In this document: one piece after another, positions 7,396 to 16,785 of the stretch
Position numbering within the stretch: position 1 is the stretch's first letter
Layout of the letters: every line of letters starts with the position of its first letter
Source of the DNA: Xenorhabdus yunnanensis
Lineage (GTDB): Bacteria > Pseudomonadota > Gammaproteobacteria > Enterobacterales > Enterobacteriaceae
Assembly: GCF_028598805.1 (NCBI RefSeq)
Contig: NZ_JAQRFI010000036.1
Span: 1-48,810, forward strand
DNA length: 48,810 nucleotides
Reading direction: 5' to 3'
The notes under the pieces: model-generated
What the model saw: only the letters and a program-made list of their open reading frames with translations
Told to the model about the DNA's origin: nothing
Databases searched by the model: none
Position numbers and translations under genes: made by a program

Positions 7396-7522
7396 GTTAC
7401 CCTCACTGTTTAATTGTTTTTATGAGGGTATTTTACTTAAATGAAATCATTACAAAAGAAAGCAACATTGTTGCGTGTCTATCACAATTATCCTGCTTAT
7501 TCATCAAATCAATTAAACCCTA

Positions 7523-8746
7523 TTATTGAACTGCCTTTAATATAACCACATTCTCATAATTACCCGCCAATACATCCAGTCTCTCGCACCATTTGTTTAA
7601 AGCATCTAGCTTCTCTGGTAGGTATTGGCTCCGGTTATAAACCGCTAGCACACCACCTAAAGTATGCCCTAACAGCAATTCAACAATGTGTGGGGCGATT
7701 CCCGCATCACTTAGCATGGTTGCAAATGTACGCCTAAAGTCATGAAGAACCCATTTTTCATTATGTTTTAATCTTTCCCATACTCTGTTCCCAGTTGAAC
7801 TAACAGCCGTATTTTCTTTATATTCTCCTAATAAATATTCAGAATGTTTATTTTGGGATTTTAATCTATGTATTTTCGTTACCATAGCATCGGGGATAGG
7901 CCTTACTATTTTCTCTCTCGTTTTACTGTTAATTTCAGGAACAATCCATAACCTTTGCTCCAAATCCCACTCATTCATTTTAGAACGACGAACTTCGACA
8001 GTTCTGGCACCAAACACAATTAATAAATAAAAAAGATCTGAATAATAAGGAATAAAAAAATCACTATGTACCGCTCTAACTACATCAGATAATTCTTTTT
8101 CAGTTAAAACTTTTTTTCGCTTATTTAATTTTACGCCTATATCCTGCTTCGTAATACCTTCCAAAACATGGGAAACAGCAAAGTCCCTGACTCGGCAAAA
8201 CTTAAGAGCCTGCTGTGACATTTGCAAAAGCATTCCTGCCACACTGGGGGCTACCTTTTTCACTTGGTCAAAGCGTCGAAGCCAATAAGGTGTATCACAA
8301 TCAGAAAGTGCCATATCACCAATATAAGGGAACAAATGTTTATTAAAGCGTTCTCTATATCTATCGGAATTCACTAAATTATTATCAGCATATTCAGTTA
8401 ACCAATATTCAATAGCGTCCTGAACAGTGACTGGTTTTAATGTCTCTTCCCTATCCAGCTTTATCATTCGTTGGGGATCTTTGCCACCTGCTAGCCATGC
8501 TCGGCATTGAGTGCGCATCTCTCGGGCTTTTGCTAAAGACAAATCAGGGTATCTTCCAAGAGTCAGTAATTTTGCTTCGGTATTCCTTCCACCCAATCGA
8601 TACTTATAAATCCAGCTAATGGAACCTGCCTTTGTGATGCGAATCATCAACCCAGCACCATCAGATATTTTTCTCACTTTGTCAGAGTGAGTTCCCAGCA
8701 ATGCTTTGAGTTTTTTATCTGATAATCGATTTATTCCAGTAGTCAT
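7523..8746 (-). CDS. P4-type tyrosine recombinase integrase
   Basis: The product is 407 residues, normal for the family. Residues 1-~90 form the DUF4102 arm-binding domain (GLMIRITKAGSISW, LTLGRYPDLSLAKAR). About 105-195 is the core-binding SAM-like domain. The catalytic domain carries Arg248 (FGARTVE), His335 and Arg338 (LHDFRRT), His361 (LLLGHTLGG) and the nucleophile Tyr370 (AVYNRS), so it looks active. It inserts and excises the satellite at an attachment site, normally the 3' end of a tRNA gene. It is the rightmost gene of the element, with chromosomal genes beginning within 400 bases. I cannot find an intact tRNA at this junction, so the attachment site remains unassigned. Confidence 0.93.
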   Translation of the reverse strand: MTTGINRLSDKKLKALLGTHSDKVRKISDGAGLMIRITKAGSISWIYKYRLGGRNTEAKLLTLGRYPDLSLAKAREMRTQCRAWLAGGKDPQRMIKLDREETLKPVTVQDAIEYWLTEYADNNLVNSDRYRERFNKHLFPYIGDMALSDCDTPYWLRRFDQVKKVAPSVAGMLLQMSQQALKFCRVRDFAVSHVLEGITKQDIGVKLNKRKKVLTEKELSDVVRAVHSDFFIPYYSDLFYLLIVFGARTVEVRRSKMNEWDLEQRLWIVPEINSKTREKIVRPIPDAMVTKIHRLKSQNKHSEYLLGEYKENTAVSSTGNRVWERLKHNEKWVLHDFRRTFATMLSDAGIAPHIVELLLGHTLGGVLAVYNRSQYLPEKLDALNKWCERLDVLAGNYENVVILKAVQ

Positions 8747-9150
8747 TTGAATCTCTAATTCAAGATATTTTGTTACCCCACCGATTACCCCACAGTGTGA
8801 TGTAAAAGTGGAAAAACGTCAATAAGCACTGGAACAATATACAGTACAAATATCAGCATAATGATTTGATATATAAGTAAATTTAGTAAAAATACGGTAA
8901 CACCAGAACACCAAATCTCATTGGTGGCGATAACTTAGCATTCGATTTAACCCCGAGAGCAGAATATTGATAACTTGCCTGATGCCCTACCAGACAACTA
9001 AAGAGGCATTATAGCCTCATTCTCAGCAAAAAAGATAAAAGCCTCCTTCTGCACCCTCTTCGTTGTGAATCCAGAGGAATTTTCAGGATTAAATCAAGAT
9101 CAGAGTATAAAATTTTGGATAAGTAACCTCAATGATCTTAGGAATAATCC
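8747..9150. other. Junction between satellite and chromosome, no gene seen
   Basis: About 400 bases separate the integrase start from yqjC. The element end and attachment site should lie here. I see no intact tRNA or other RNA gene. A short hairpin, gaggc and gcctc around attata near 9005-9020, is the only structured element and has a weak tail. The yqjC promoter must be in the right half. Confidence 0.5.
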
Positions 9151-9516
9151 ATGATGTCGAAAACCGTGATCTTATCTGTATTGATCGTTTTCAGTATGAG
9201 TGCAGCCTATGCAAACCAAGGTAAAGCGGGATGTGAGATTAAGAAAACAACGTTGGAAAAACAGCTCGAGTATGCTCAGGCGGATAAAAATGAGCGTCTG
9301 ATAAAAGGATTAACTCGCACTTTGGAAAATATCAAGATCACCTGTGCTCTGGAAAAGCGCCTAAAAGAGCAAAACAATAACCCAGAAACCGTAAAAAATA
9401 ATTTGACCGATGGTTCTCCGCCATTAAAGCAGAAAAACAACAAAAACCAATTTCGCAAATCCACCAAAAGCAGCACAATAAAGACAAAAAAAGAAGTGCA
9501 GGCCAATAAAAAATAG
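9151..9516 (+). CDS. yqjC: DUF1090 periplasmic protein, YqjC-like
   Basis: The product is 121 residues with an N-terminal signal peptide of about 21 residues ending AAYA. The mature part has the DUF1090 pattern: GCEIKKTTLEKQLEYAQ, then NERLIKGLTRTLENI and a second cysteine in ITCALEKRL, giving two conserved cysteines and a helical pair. The C-terminal ~45 residues are lysine- and asparagine-rich low complexity not seen in short family members. E. coli YqjC is a stress-linked periplasmic protein of unknown biochemical role. Two ATG codons occur in a row at 9151 and 9154 and either may be used. It appears to be a single-gene unit flanking the satellite. Confidence 0.78.
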   Translation: MMSKTVILSVLIVFSMSAAYANQGKAGCEIKKTTLEKQLEYAQADKNERLIKGLTRTLENIKITCALEKRLKEQNNNPETVKNNLTDGSPPLKQKNNKNQFRKSTKSSTIKTKKEVQANKK

Positions 9517-9572
9517 CAAACCTGCACTCAATCTTGTAATTTTTCTTATTTTCTTAAAGAAGCCGGAGAAAT

Positions 9573-10127
9573 TTACAAATTTCCCCCTCTAATTTGCTGC
9601 ACATTAGAAGGGGAAATTTTGTAGTAAACTTTATCGCTTATAAATGGATTATGTTTAATTTCTATTGAAATAATAGAATTATTTTTTGAGATAGCATAGT
9701 GGCTAAAATAATTTTCTTTTCTTTCATATGGATAATGAAAGCTAGGCTTAATAAATTTTTTCTCGTAAGATTTATCCGAAGAATTATACTCATCTGAATA
9801 AACCACCTTATTATCTCTGACAAAGATAATTTTATAAAAAAGACTGGCTTTCTTATTAAATGTCGCACCGATAATGTCCTCTATCTCTTTAGGTTCCATT
9901 TCTTTATCGATGATATACATTTTATCCCAGTCAAAAGGAGTGATTTCGTTCATATCAATAAAACAGGCTGTATTTTTCTGACAATGCTTATCAGCGTAAC
10001 CAACAATCCTCACTCGACTGTTATCAAAAGATAAAAATAAAATGACAACCCCCAATATTAAAGTAAATACGATAATATTATTTTTGTTGATAACATGGAA
10101 AAACATCATTCCCCCCTTCATAATCAA
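9573..10127 (-). CDS. Hypothetical membrane-anchored protein
   Basis: The product is 184 residues and I do not recognise a family. One hydrophobic segment near the N-terminus (about residues 17-36, IIVFTLILGVVILFLSF) would anchor it in the inner membrane. The rest is a polar, aromatic- and lysine-rich domain probably facing the periplasm. Other in-frame ATGs at residues 3, 7 and 8 (from MIMKGGMMFF) are possible starts. The gene is AT-rich compared with yqjC and stands alone, converging with yqjC. Low GC, isolation and lack of homology that I can recall suggest lineage-restricted or acquired DNA. Confidence 0.55.
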   Translation of the reverse strand: MIMKGGMMFFHVINKNNIIVFTLILGVVILFLSFDNSRVRIVGYADKHCQKNTACFIDMNEITPFDWDKMYIIDKEMEPKEIEDIIGATFNKKASLFYKIIFVRDNKVVYSDEYNSSDKSYEKKFIKPSFHYPYERKENYFSHYAISKNNSIISIEIKHNPFISDKVYYKISPSNVQQIRGGNL

Positions 10128-10732
10128 ACCTGATATGAGAAAACGGCTATGGAATTTTAACCTTGAAAATCAACCAACTAACGTAAATCCTGCAACTTAA
10201 GCTTTATCACTATTCCCTTATGTCATGAAGGTATATCTTGAGTTTTGAAGACAACTTAACATCACTTATTAGTTATAAGCGATTGTTATACAATTGCTAT
10301 TTGATATCGCAAGTGAGGTTTACAAGATAAAAAATTGACACTTATTTCTGTTTTTCATCCCTAAGACACGATAAACAGAGACTCTGGACAGTGAAAAAGT
10401 ACAGTAATTGTACTAGCAATTTTTTTGATTTCAAATAGAAAAATATGGTCAACAAATAATAAATGAATTAAATAGTTGCTAACGTGATTTAATGATCCAT
10501 ATGTTAAGGCACTGGAAATGCTATAACAAAAATAAAGAATTTTTCAATGCTGTGTTTGATGAATTTGTGGAAGAGTTAGGTACATGAAAAGAATACAATT
10601 TTCTGGATTATTGGCAAAGATGGCAATGTATCTATTGCAAAGCCTTATTATAAGTCTTAGCTCAACTTCATTTATCCTTGCAGGTATGGGCGTCATGATT
10701 CGCAGTTTAGAGATAGTCATATTCCATAACAA
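10128..10732. other. Gene-poor stretch with possible gene remains
   Basis: About 600 AT-rich bases between the hypothetical membrane protein and the terminator of the tautomerase gene. No intact gene is supported. On the plus strand, 10494-10587 reads as a 30-codon peptide (containing LRHWKCYNKNKEFF) ending TGA, and a second protein-like stretch follows in another frame (FWIIGKDGNVSIAKPYY) ending in a stop near 10650. This looks like the decayed end of a gene with a frameshift, but I cannot name the parent. A 62-codon frame on the minus strand is its shadow. Confidence 0.3.
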
Positions 10733-10765
10733 AAAATCAGCTAGTTAAATGAACTAGCTGATTTT
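10733..10765 (-). terminator. Strong hairpin terminator, tautomerase gene
   Basis: Arms aaaatcagctagtt (10733-10746) and aactagctgatttt (10752-10765) pair perfectly over 14 bp with a 5-base loop. On the minus strand the stem runs into six T residues. It lies about 40 bases past the stop codon of the leftward tautomerase gene and may also work for rightward transcripts. Confidence 0.85.
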
Positions 10766-10806
10766 AATATGATTATTCTTATCTAATACTAACTGGATTT
10801 TTCAGC

Positions 10807-11013
10807 TTACTTCTTCGCCGCAGCCCTTAATTCAGTGACGTTCTTACCGCCAACTCCCCAATTGTCCGTTTCAACTTCATCAATGATCACAAAGGTCGTT
10901 GCGGGATTTTTTCCGAGCACATCCACCAGCAGCTGGGTTGCACCTTCGATCAGTTGTTTTTTCTGCTCAGCGGTGGCACCTTCTCGGGTAATTTTGATGT
11001 TCACAAATGGCAT
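10807..11013 (-). CDS. 4-oxalocrotonate tautomerase family protein
   Basis: The product is 68 residues, the usual length for small tautomerases. After removal of the initiator Met, Pro1 (PFVNIKITREG) is the catalytic base that defines the family. The segment AEQKKQLIEGATQLLVDVLG is the conserved helix and FVIIDEVETDNWGVGG carries the second strand and active-site loop. Members form hexamers of this ~60-residue subunit and shift double bonds in keto-enol substrates such as 2-hydroxymuconate. The physiological substrate is not evident here because no aromatic-degradation genes are nearby. It has its own terminator and probably its own promoter in the gap before yhjD. Confidence 0.88.
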   Translation of the reverse strand: MPFVNIKITREGATAEQKKQLIEGATQLLVDVLGKNPATTFVIIDEVETDNWGVGGKNVTELRAAAKK

Positions 11014-11104
11014 AAAAATGACTCCTTTTTTGGTTTTTATATAACTAGTTATATGACAAGTAGGTACAGCAAAAAAACAGCCTTACTTATTAATATATGG
11101 ATAT

Positions 11105-12082
11105 TTACTCGGTTTTCTTCTCTTCTGCGGTAGCGATCCACGCGGCGCAAAACAGCGTCAGGCGGGCGAAGAAATAGAAGAAAGCCATTAAGCCAATCAC
11201 CGAGCCAAAAGCAGCGCCAGAGGGTGAACTGGCAAGGCGTGGCAGCATCATGGTCATAATGTATTTGATGACTTCAAATCCAATGGCAGCCATTAAAGTT
11301 CCTTTGAACAGCGCTTTTCTTTCAGGGCGATGACGCGGCAAGATCCACAATATCCATAGAAATAACAAATAATTGGCAGAAATGGAAATGGTCATGCCAA
11401 TCGATGTCCATGCTGGGCGCAACCATTCTATGCCTTCCAATCCAAGGGCATGGACGATGGAAGCTTGGGCTGAACCAGCAATGGAAGTCAGTGAAAGGGT
11501 CATTACCAACGCAAAAAGCAGACCGAATAGAGAGAAAAAATCGCGAATATACTGAAAATAGATTTTCTCTTTATCTTCATGATTGAGTTCCCAGATATCC
11601 CGGGATTGGGCAAGTATCGCTTCGCGTAAATTACCGACCCAATTCAAACCTGAATAAAGAGCAATCGCCAAACCTGTCAATCCTACAGTCGTTCTTTGGT
11701 TGACCGCAGTGTCTACGCTGTTTTTCAATGTGTTGGCGAGAGCGGGATCACTGATGCTATTGGCGATACCATTGATCAAGCGAGCCAGCAAATCAGGATT
11801 GGAAGCCAGCACAAAACCCGCGATGGCAAAAGAGAGCATCAGGATTGGGATTAAGGATAGAAATGAGAAATAGGTGATTGCAGCCCCAAATTGGCTGCCC
11901 ATTCGGTCGTTGAAACGTTGTGCCGCCCTAATTAAGTGAGCGATAAAAGGAATGCGGCGGATGACATTGCCCATACGAATTGTTATGGAAAGCGCTTTTT
12001 TACTGCCATGTAGCCCTTTCTCTAACGATGTGAAACTCTTCCCCATATTGGGTTGTTCCCTTTTTTCATGGTCACTTGGCAT
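11105..12082 (-). CDS. yhjD: Inner-membrane protein YhjD, YihY/BrkB family
   Basis: The product is 325 residues, close to the 337 of E. coli YhjD. It is a multi-spanning membrane protein with about six helices. The signature GAAITYFSFLSLIPILMLSF lies in the first third, and LYSGLNWVGNLREAI matches YhjD rather than its paralogue YihY. Helices follow at RDFFSLFGLLFALVMTL, ISANYLLFLWILWIL and GSVIGLMAFFYFFARL. YhjD mutations in E. coli allow growth without complete LPS, and a transport or flippase-like role for lipid IVA has been suggested; the activity is not fully proven. The first ATG (12082) is adopted. A second Met at residue 13 is possible. It stands as a single-gene unit. Confidence 0.88.
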   Translation of the reverse strand: MPSDHEKREQPNMGKSFTSLEKGLHGSKKALSITIRMGNVIRRIPFIAHLIRAAQRFNDRMGSQFGAAITYFSFLSLIPILMLSFAIAGFVLASNPDLLARLINGIANSISDPALANTLKNSVDTAVNQRTTVGLTGLAIALYSGLNWVGNLREAILAQSRDIWELNHEDKEKIYFQYIRDFFSLFGLLFALVMTLSLTSIAGSAQASIVHALGLEGIEWLRPAWTSIGMTISISANYLLFLWILWILPRHRPERKALFKGTLMAAIGFEVIKYIMTMMLPRLASSPSGAAFGSVIGLMAFFYFFARLTLFCAAWIATAEEKKTE

Positions 12083-12280
12083 TACATCCCCCTTAAATCT
12101 GGTCGTGCCTGATGTTACTCGTTATATCACTTTTAAAGATAGCACTTAAGATATATGCCCTGAACGCTGTTCGATAATGTTGTTCGCTATATATAAGCGA
12201 AATATAAGCGAAAAAATACGTAAGTGAAAAAAGAGTAACAGGCAAAATGGAAAAGGCAACTGATGAGAGGATTTGAAAAA

Positions 12281-12309
12281 GTACGGTAGCCAATATAAGG
12301 CTACCGTAC
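12281..12309 (-). terminator. Intrinsic terminator after xhlA
   Basis: Arms gtacggtagcc (12281-12291) and ggctaccgtac (12299-12309) pair perfectly over 11 bp with a 7-base loop. On the minus strand the stem is followed by a T-rich run (tttttc). It lies 26 bases beyond the xhlA stop codon and ends the haemolysin operon. Confidence 0.85.
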
Positions 12310-12335
12310 AGAAGATCAATCGTTGATCATGATGA

Positions 12336-15300
12336 TCAATCTAATTGACGACCCTTGATTTCACTGTGGACAGTTGGGATCTCAGTATTGTGGCTCTCAT
12401 TTTTCACAAAAGGTACTTTACCGGAGAAAATATCTTTTTGTGCAGAGACTGCCAGACTTGCCATGGAATCTGGCACGTTAACCCCTAAGTTTTTGCCCTT
12501 GTCGTATCCCGCAACAGATTGTTGATTAATTTGCGGGGTATTCAGTGAGACAGCTCCTTGGGTGCTGTCAATTTTACTGCCCACCAAATACGTTGTTCCA
12601 GAAGCATCCAGATTAACCCCTTGAGCACCAGTCAATGTTGTTTGCTTGCTGACAGCTTCTTGGTCGATAGTATCGTAATTGCCTTTGAATTTGCCATTGA
12701 AGCCCTTGAACGCGGCTTTCAGTTGATCTTTCAAACTTGGTGCTTCACCGTCAGTTTTGGCATTACCGGTAGCCACTGCGTTTTCTGACAAGCCTTCCGT
12801 TGCGGTAGGAACACTTTCTTTAGAAGGAGCATCTCCTTTGACGGTTTTGCTGTAACCCAAGCCAGCATCCAGACCTACATTCAGGCTATGGGTGCTGTCT
12901 TTGCGGCTTTCGACATTGAAATTACCACCGACTTTGCCCGTTACCTGATCAGCAACCACATTCGCGCCTTTGAGTGAGGTGTCTCCCGCACTGGTCAGCG
13001 TAACATTGCCGCCGGAAACATGGGTATTACGGTGAGTGGTTTGATCCAGATGGTTGACACCAAATTTCAATTCACCGCCAATGTTATATTTGCTATCGAT
13101 GATTTTGTTAGCCGAATCGTCTGCCGCGCCATCACCTCCTTCATTTTTGCGGGCTGTGGAAGACATGCCACCTTTCGCTTTCGCACCGACATTCCAACCA
13201 TTGGCGTTGGCAGTATCCTGAGCCGAAGTCAGTTCTATTTTTCCACGCTGTGCGGTTAAATCTACCTGCTTGCCAGAAACGTTGGCACCTTGTAACGCCA
13301 GATTATTACCCGCATTCAGGTTTACACCTTGCCCACCAGTAAGATTGCTGGTTTGAGCTGTAGTATTGTTTTGATTGTCGGTGTTATAACCGCCACCAAG
13401 GCTACCACTGAAATTCTTACCATCAGGGTTGGTTCCTACGGTCAGGGAAATCTCTCCATTGTAGCCATTGCTTTGTTTCTCATTGCGATTGGTGGCTTGA
13501 TTGAACTGAATATTTCCACCTGCATTAACATTGGCTGAACCTTTGCCCGCATCCATTGAGGTGCCTTGGTAGCGTGCGTCTCTGGTCACCTGGACATTGA
13601 TGCCGTTTTGGGCTTTGATGCTACTGGTGGCTGCGCTGGTAGTATTGTTGGATGTTTCCTGATAGCTGCCATTGCCTTTGCCACTGACGGAAATATCTGC
13701 GCCTGTTGTGGTGTAGACACGCAAGCTTGCATTGCCAGTGGTATCAGAGGAATGAGTGTTTTGGCGGTTGAGTGCCGCTTCACTGGTATGGCTGCCAGCG
13801 GTCAGGGAAACACCGCCTTTCTTGGCTTCATATTGCGTACCTTGATCGTAGACATCACCGTTCGTTGTGACTTTGATATCGCCAGCCTTGACGGTAGTCA
13901 CTACGGCATTGGACTGGTGGTTATTGGTGTAATGGCTTTTACCATCCATCGCCAGTTCAATACCCGCATTAGGCAGGCCAGTCTTTGTGATCGCAGTATC
14001 CAGTTTCTTATCTGCGGCGGCTTTGGCCGTTTTTTCCACAGGACGGGTAGTTGCACTGTAATCGGCGGTTCCGCTGATCTCACCACCAACCTGTAATTGA
14101 TTGGTTGAGCTGGATTCTGTATTGGCTGTTGCTACATTCTTAATACTGCCAGCATTGGCCTGATAGGAGCCTTGCACCTGATGGTGCGTGCCCTGTTGCT
14201 TCAACTCACCCATTGCGTTCAGCTCAAGGTTGCCAGTGACCCGAGTTTTTGCCACTTCTGCGGTTGTTTGGCCTTGGGATTTCCCACCATTATTGTAATT
14301 TCCGTCAACGCCACTGCCGAGCTTGTCCATACCACCAGTGACAAACACGCTGCTACGCAGTTTCTCTTGTGAGGTTGACGTTGATGTGCTGTTTTCTCCG
14401 GCCAGTAAGGCAATATTATCCCCAGTGATTCTTGCGTCTCCCTGAGTTGTAACCAATTTTAAGCCAGTCACGGTGACATTTTGGCCGGCATTTATAGTGA
14501 GATTGCCACCACTCAATTCTGATGGACGTTGTGTTGTGCTTTCATCCTTCTGTTTATCGGTAACATGCTCAAAACCTACACCAGCACGATATTGTTTATC
14601 TTTCATATCCTTGGCGTAGTACAGCCAGTCAAGGTTGGTTTTTTCCCGTTGGTACTGATTTTTCTCACCATAATTCAGGATATTGATGTTACCCGAAGTA
14701 TCCAGTTGCAATTCTTTGGCGCTTTTCACCAGGCTATCAACAACAGTGATATCTTTATTGCTGAATAATTTCAGGTCTGTATCAGAAATCAAATGACTGC
14801 CGGAAGATTTTTGCTGCTGGTTGTGTTCTTGGTTAGTATTTTTGGTGATATTGAAAATTGTTCCTTTTCTTTCATCCACCTCTTTATAAGTATGGCTGAC
14901 CGCGTTATCGATAGTTAATTGTCCATCATTGGCTTCAACATAGGCACCTTTTTGGGCTTTGATTTTACTACCCGTAATGGTGACACCATTCATGCTGTTC
15001 AGCAGCACATACCCACCAGCCGTAACTTCGGAAATATGATGAGTTTCTGATTTATCGCGATTATCTTTCTTGCTACCACCAGCAATGCCGCCCCAATAAG
15101 TTTTATCCTTGACAAGGCTTTGATCATCAACAAGGGATTGAACAGTAATATTGGTTTGTTGTCCCGCCAAAACCATCAGGTTTTCGCCTGAATTAATGTG
15201 CGTTCCGGTAATGTCAACATTTCCACCTGCCCGGATGACCAAATCTCCGCCTGAGCTTAATTCATTGCCAGTGCTTCTTTGCGTGGTATTGACCTCGTTC

Positions 15301-16748
15301 CAGTGACCCGTCTGCAATGATGCAGAATGGCGCTTTTTATATCCCTTCTCTGAGGTCATTTCTGATTCAGCCAGTCCAGCCAGCTTCACATCTTTCTCAG
15401 CAGATACGAACAACTTATTTCCGGCTTTGATCTTACTGGCAAACACTTCTGCATTGCCTTCACTGGTAGTCAGCTGAACCTTTTCATGAGCGTTGATGGT
15501 ATTGCCTTCGTACTGATATTTTTCATTCTCATTGGTGACATCATACCGCCAAACTACTTTCCCTTGATTATTGATGCTACGGTAAAGTTGATGAAGTTTT
15601 TGCCCATCCAGTTTCAGATTGGCACCAGTCAGTTCGACATTGTTCCCTTCAATATCGGTTGCCATTACTTGATTGTTTTGTTTGGCAACCAGCATGATGT
15701 TCTTGCCTGCCAATTGGGTACGGGCAACAGATTCACTGATTTGCTTTTTTTCGGTATAAATGTCACTGAAGATACTGTCGTGATTATCACTGCCTTTTTT
15801 GTTTGATAAAGATTGATGCAGGCGTCCTTGAGACAGCACATTATTGCCTGTCAAGTTGATATCCCCGCCTTTTAGAACCGCAGCTTCCAACTTCACATCG
15901 CCGTAAGATTCAATATCAATGCCATCATCAGCCGTCATTTTGCCCCGTAAATTGACGCCGCTTCCTTCCGCCGTATTCAGCAGACGGATACGCCCAGCCT
16001 GCATACTGCCAAAATAATAGCTGTCGAGTGCACCAGTATTCGCTTGCTGAGAATCCAAAATGTGGCCATCGGCGGAGATTTTGTTATTCCCCGTCGTGAT
16101 ATTGAGGTTTTTTGAGGTAATCACCTGACCATTGATATCAACTTTAGGCGCGATCAGATTCAACACATCATTATGAGATAATCCCTTGTTTCTGATATCC
16201 AAAGCCTTTTGGTTATCAAATGTGCTAAAACCTTGGAGGATACCATTTTCCACCAGCGGGTTACCGACAACCAATGACGCCTGATTAGTATTGATAAAAC
16301 CACAGCCGTTACAGGTGATGCCGTTAGGGTTTGCCAGTATATAATCAGCAGCTATGCCAAACACTTCCTGTTCTCCGAGCAAAAATGAAGGGTTACGGCT
16401 AATAACCTCATTTAAGATCACGCTTGCAGCTTGCCCATTTAGGTTACTGTTGGCAGATAATTCGCCTGCCAGTTGTGATTGCCCATTCTCCAGGGAGTTA
16501 TTGAACACCGCCCCCATTTGGTCAACGTTGAAATCCTGATATTGGTTATGTGATAGCCCTGAGTCCGAAGGTGCAACAATATTTATTACCGTTGCACCGG
16601 TGTCAGCCTGGATAACACCCGGGCTGTGTGCAGCATCGCCTCCGGGAGTAATTCCATTGGCGAAACTGGCTGAACAGGTTGCCAAAATAATTGCCATGGA
16701 TACCGCGAGTTTTCCCGTAGGAGATAACTTAAATTTTTTACTTTTCAT
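12336..16748 (-). CDS. xhlA: Two-partner secretion haemolysin/haemagglutinin (TpsA, XhlA-like)
   Basis: The product is 1470 residues, in the ~1450-1600 range of ShlA/HpmA/PhlA/XhlA cytolysins. A signal peptide ends near SFA-NG (residue 30). The N-terminal secretion domain (~31-270) contains NPNGITCNGCGF at 140-151, with the paired Cys146/Cys149 typical of ShlA-type haemolysins. The rest is a long beta-helix of haemagglutinin-type repeats with many GGNVTL- and GDIxL-like turns, without the VENN pretoxin motif or a variable tip. It is exported through the outer membrane by the transporter encoded just upstream and is expected to lyse insect or mammalian cells at the surface. The end of the reading frame has no immunity-like gene after it, so contact-dependent inhibition is unlikely. 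The gene name assumes Xenorhabdus. Confidence 0.85.
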   Translation of the reverse strand: MKSKKFKLSPTGKLAVSMAIILATCSASFANGITPGGDAAHSPGVIQADTGATVINIVAPSDSGLSHNQYQDFNVDQMGAVFNNSLENGQSQLAGELSANSNLNGQAASVILNEVISRNPSFLLGEQEVFGIAADYILANPNGITCNGCGFINTNQASLVVGNPLVENGILQGFSTFDNQKALDIRNKGLSHNDVLNLIAPKVDINGQVITSKNLNITTGNNKISADGHILDSQQANTGALDSYYFGSMQAGRIRLLNTAEGSGVNLRGKMTADDGIDIESYGDVKLEAAVLKGGDINLTGNNVLSQGRLHQSLSNKKGSDNHDSIFSDIYTEKKQISESVARTQLAGKNIMLVAKQNNQVMATDIEGNNVELTGANLKLDGQKLHQLYRSINNQGKVVWRYDVTNENEKYQYEGNTINAHEKVQLTTSEGNAEVFASKIKAGNKLFVSAEKDVKLAGLAESEMTSEKGYKKRHSASLQTGHWNEVNTTQRSTGNELSSGGDLVIRAGGNVDITGTHINSGENLMVLAGQQTNITVQSLVDDQSLVKDKTYWGGIAGGSKKDNRDKSETHHISEVTAGGYVLLNSMNGVTITGSKIKAQKGAYVEANDGQLTIDNAVSHTYKEVDERKGTIFNITKNTNQEHNQQQKSSGSHLISDTDLKLFSNKDITVVDSLVKSAKELQLDTSGNINILNYGEKNQYQREKTNLDWLYYAKDMKDKQYRAGVGFEHVTDKQKDESTTQRPSELSGGNLTINAGQNVTVTGLKLVTTQGDARITGDNIALLAGENSTSTSTSQEKLRSSVFVTGGMDKLGSGVDGNYNNGGKSQGQTTAEVAKTRVTGNLELNAMGELKQQGTHHQVQGSYQANAGSIKNVATANTESSSTNQLQVGGEISGTADYSATTRPVEKTAKAAADKKLDTAITKTGLPNAGIELAMDGKSHYTNNHQSNAVVTTVKAGDIKVTTNGDVYDQGTQYEAKKGGVSLTAGSHTSEAALNRQNTHSSDTTGNASLRVYTTTGADISVSGKGNGSYQETSNNTTSAATSSIKAQNGINVQVTRDARYQGTSMDAGKGSANVNAGGNIQFNQATNRNEKQSNGYNGEISLTVGTNPDGKNFSGSLGGGYNTDNQNNTTAQTSNLTGGQGVNLNAGNNLALQGANVSGKQVDLTAQRGKIELTSAQDTANANGWNVGAKAKGGMSSTARKNEGGDGAADDSANKIIDSKYNIGGELKFGVNHLDQTTHRNTHVSGGNVTLTSAGDTSLKGANVVADQVTGKVGGNFNVESRKDSTHSLNVGLDAGLGYSKTVKGDAPSKESVPTATEGLSENAVATGNAKTDGEAPSLKDQLKAAFKGFNGKFKGNYDTIDQEAVSKQTTLTGAQGVNLDASGTTYLVGSKIDSTQGAVSLNTPQINQQSVAGYDKGKNLGVNVPDSMASLAVSAQKDIFSGKVPFVKNESHNTEIPTVHSEIKGRQLD

Positions 16749-16785
16749 ATAATTACCCTTATTTACTTCTTTATTGCCATATGCA

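Noticed and set aside
8880-9020. tRNA or tRNA remnant at the integrase-proximal end
   Set aside because: The minus strand around 8950-9000 vaguely resembles a D-arm (ggtagggc) and a T-arm, but the acceptor stem and T-loop do not pair, so no tRNA can be supported.
10544-10732. 62-codon minus-strand frame
   Set aside because: No ribosome-binding site or family features, and it overlaps the more protein-like but broken plus-strand segments.
12093-12293. 66-codon hydrophobic frame upstream of yhjD
   Set aside because: It lies in the yhjD promoter region, ends against the xhlA terminator and has no recognisable domain; likely an AT-rich chance frame.
13566-14096. 176-codon plus-strand frame inside xhlA
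   Set aside because: It is antisense to the repetitive beta-helix coding region and has low-complexity Gly/Ala/Ile content expected of a shadow frame.
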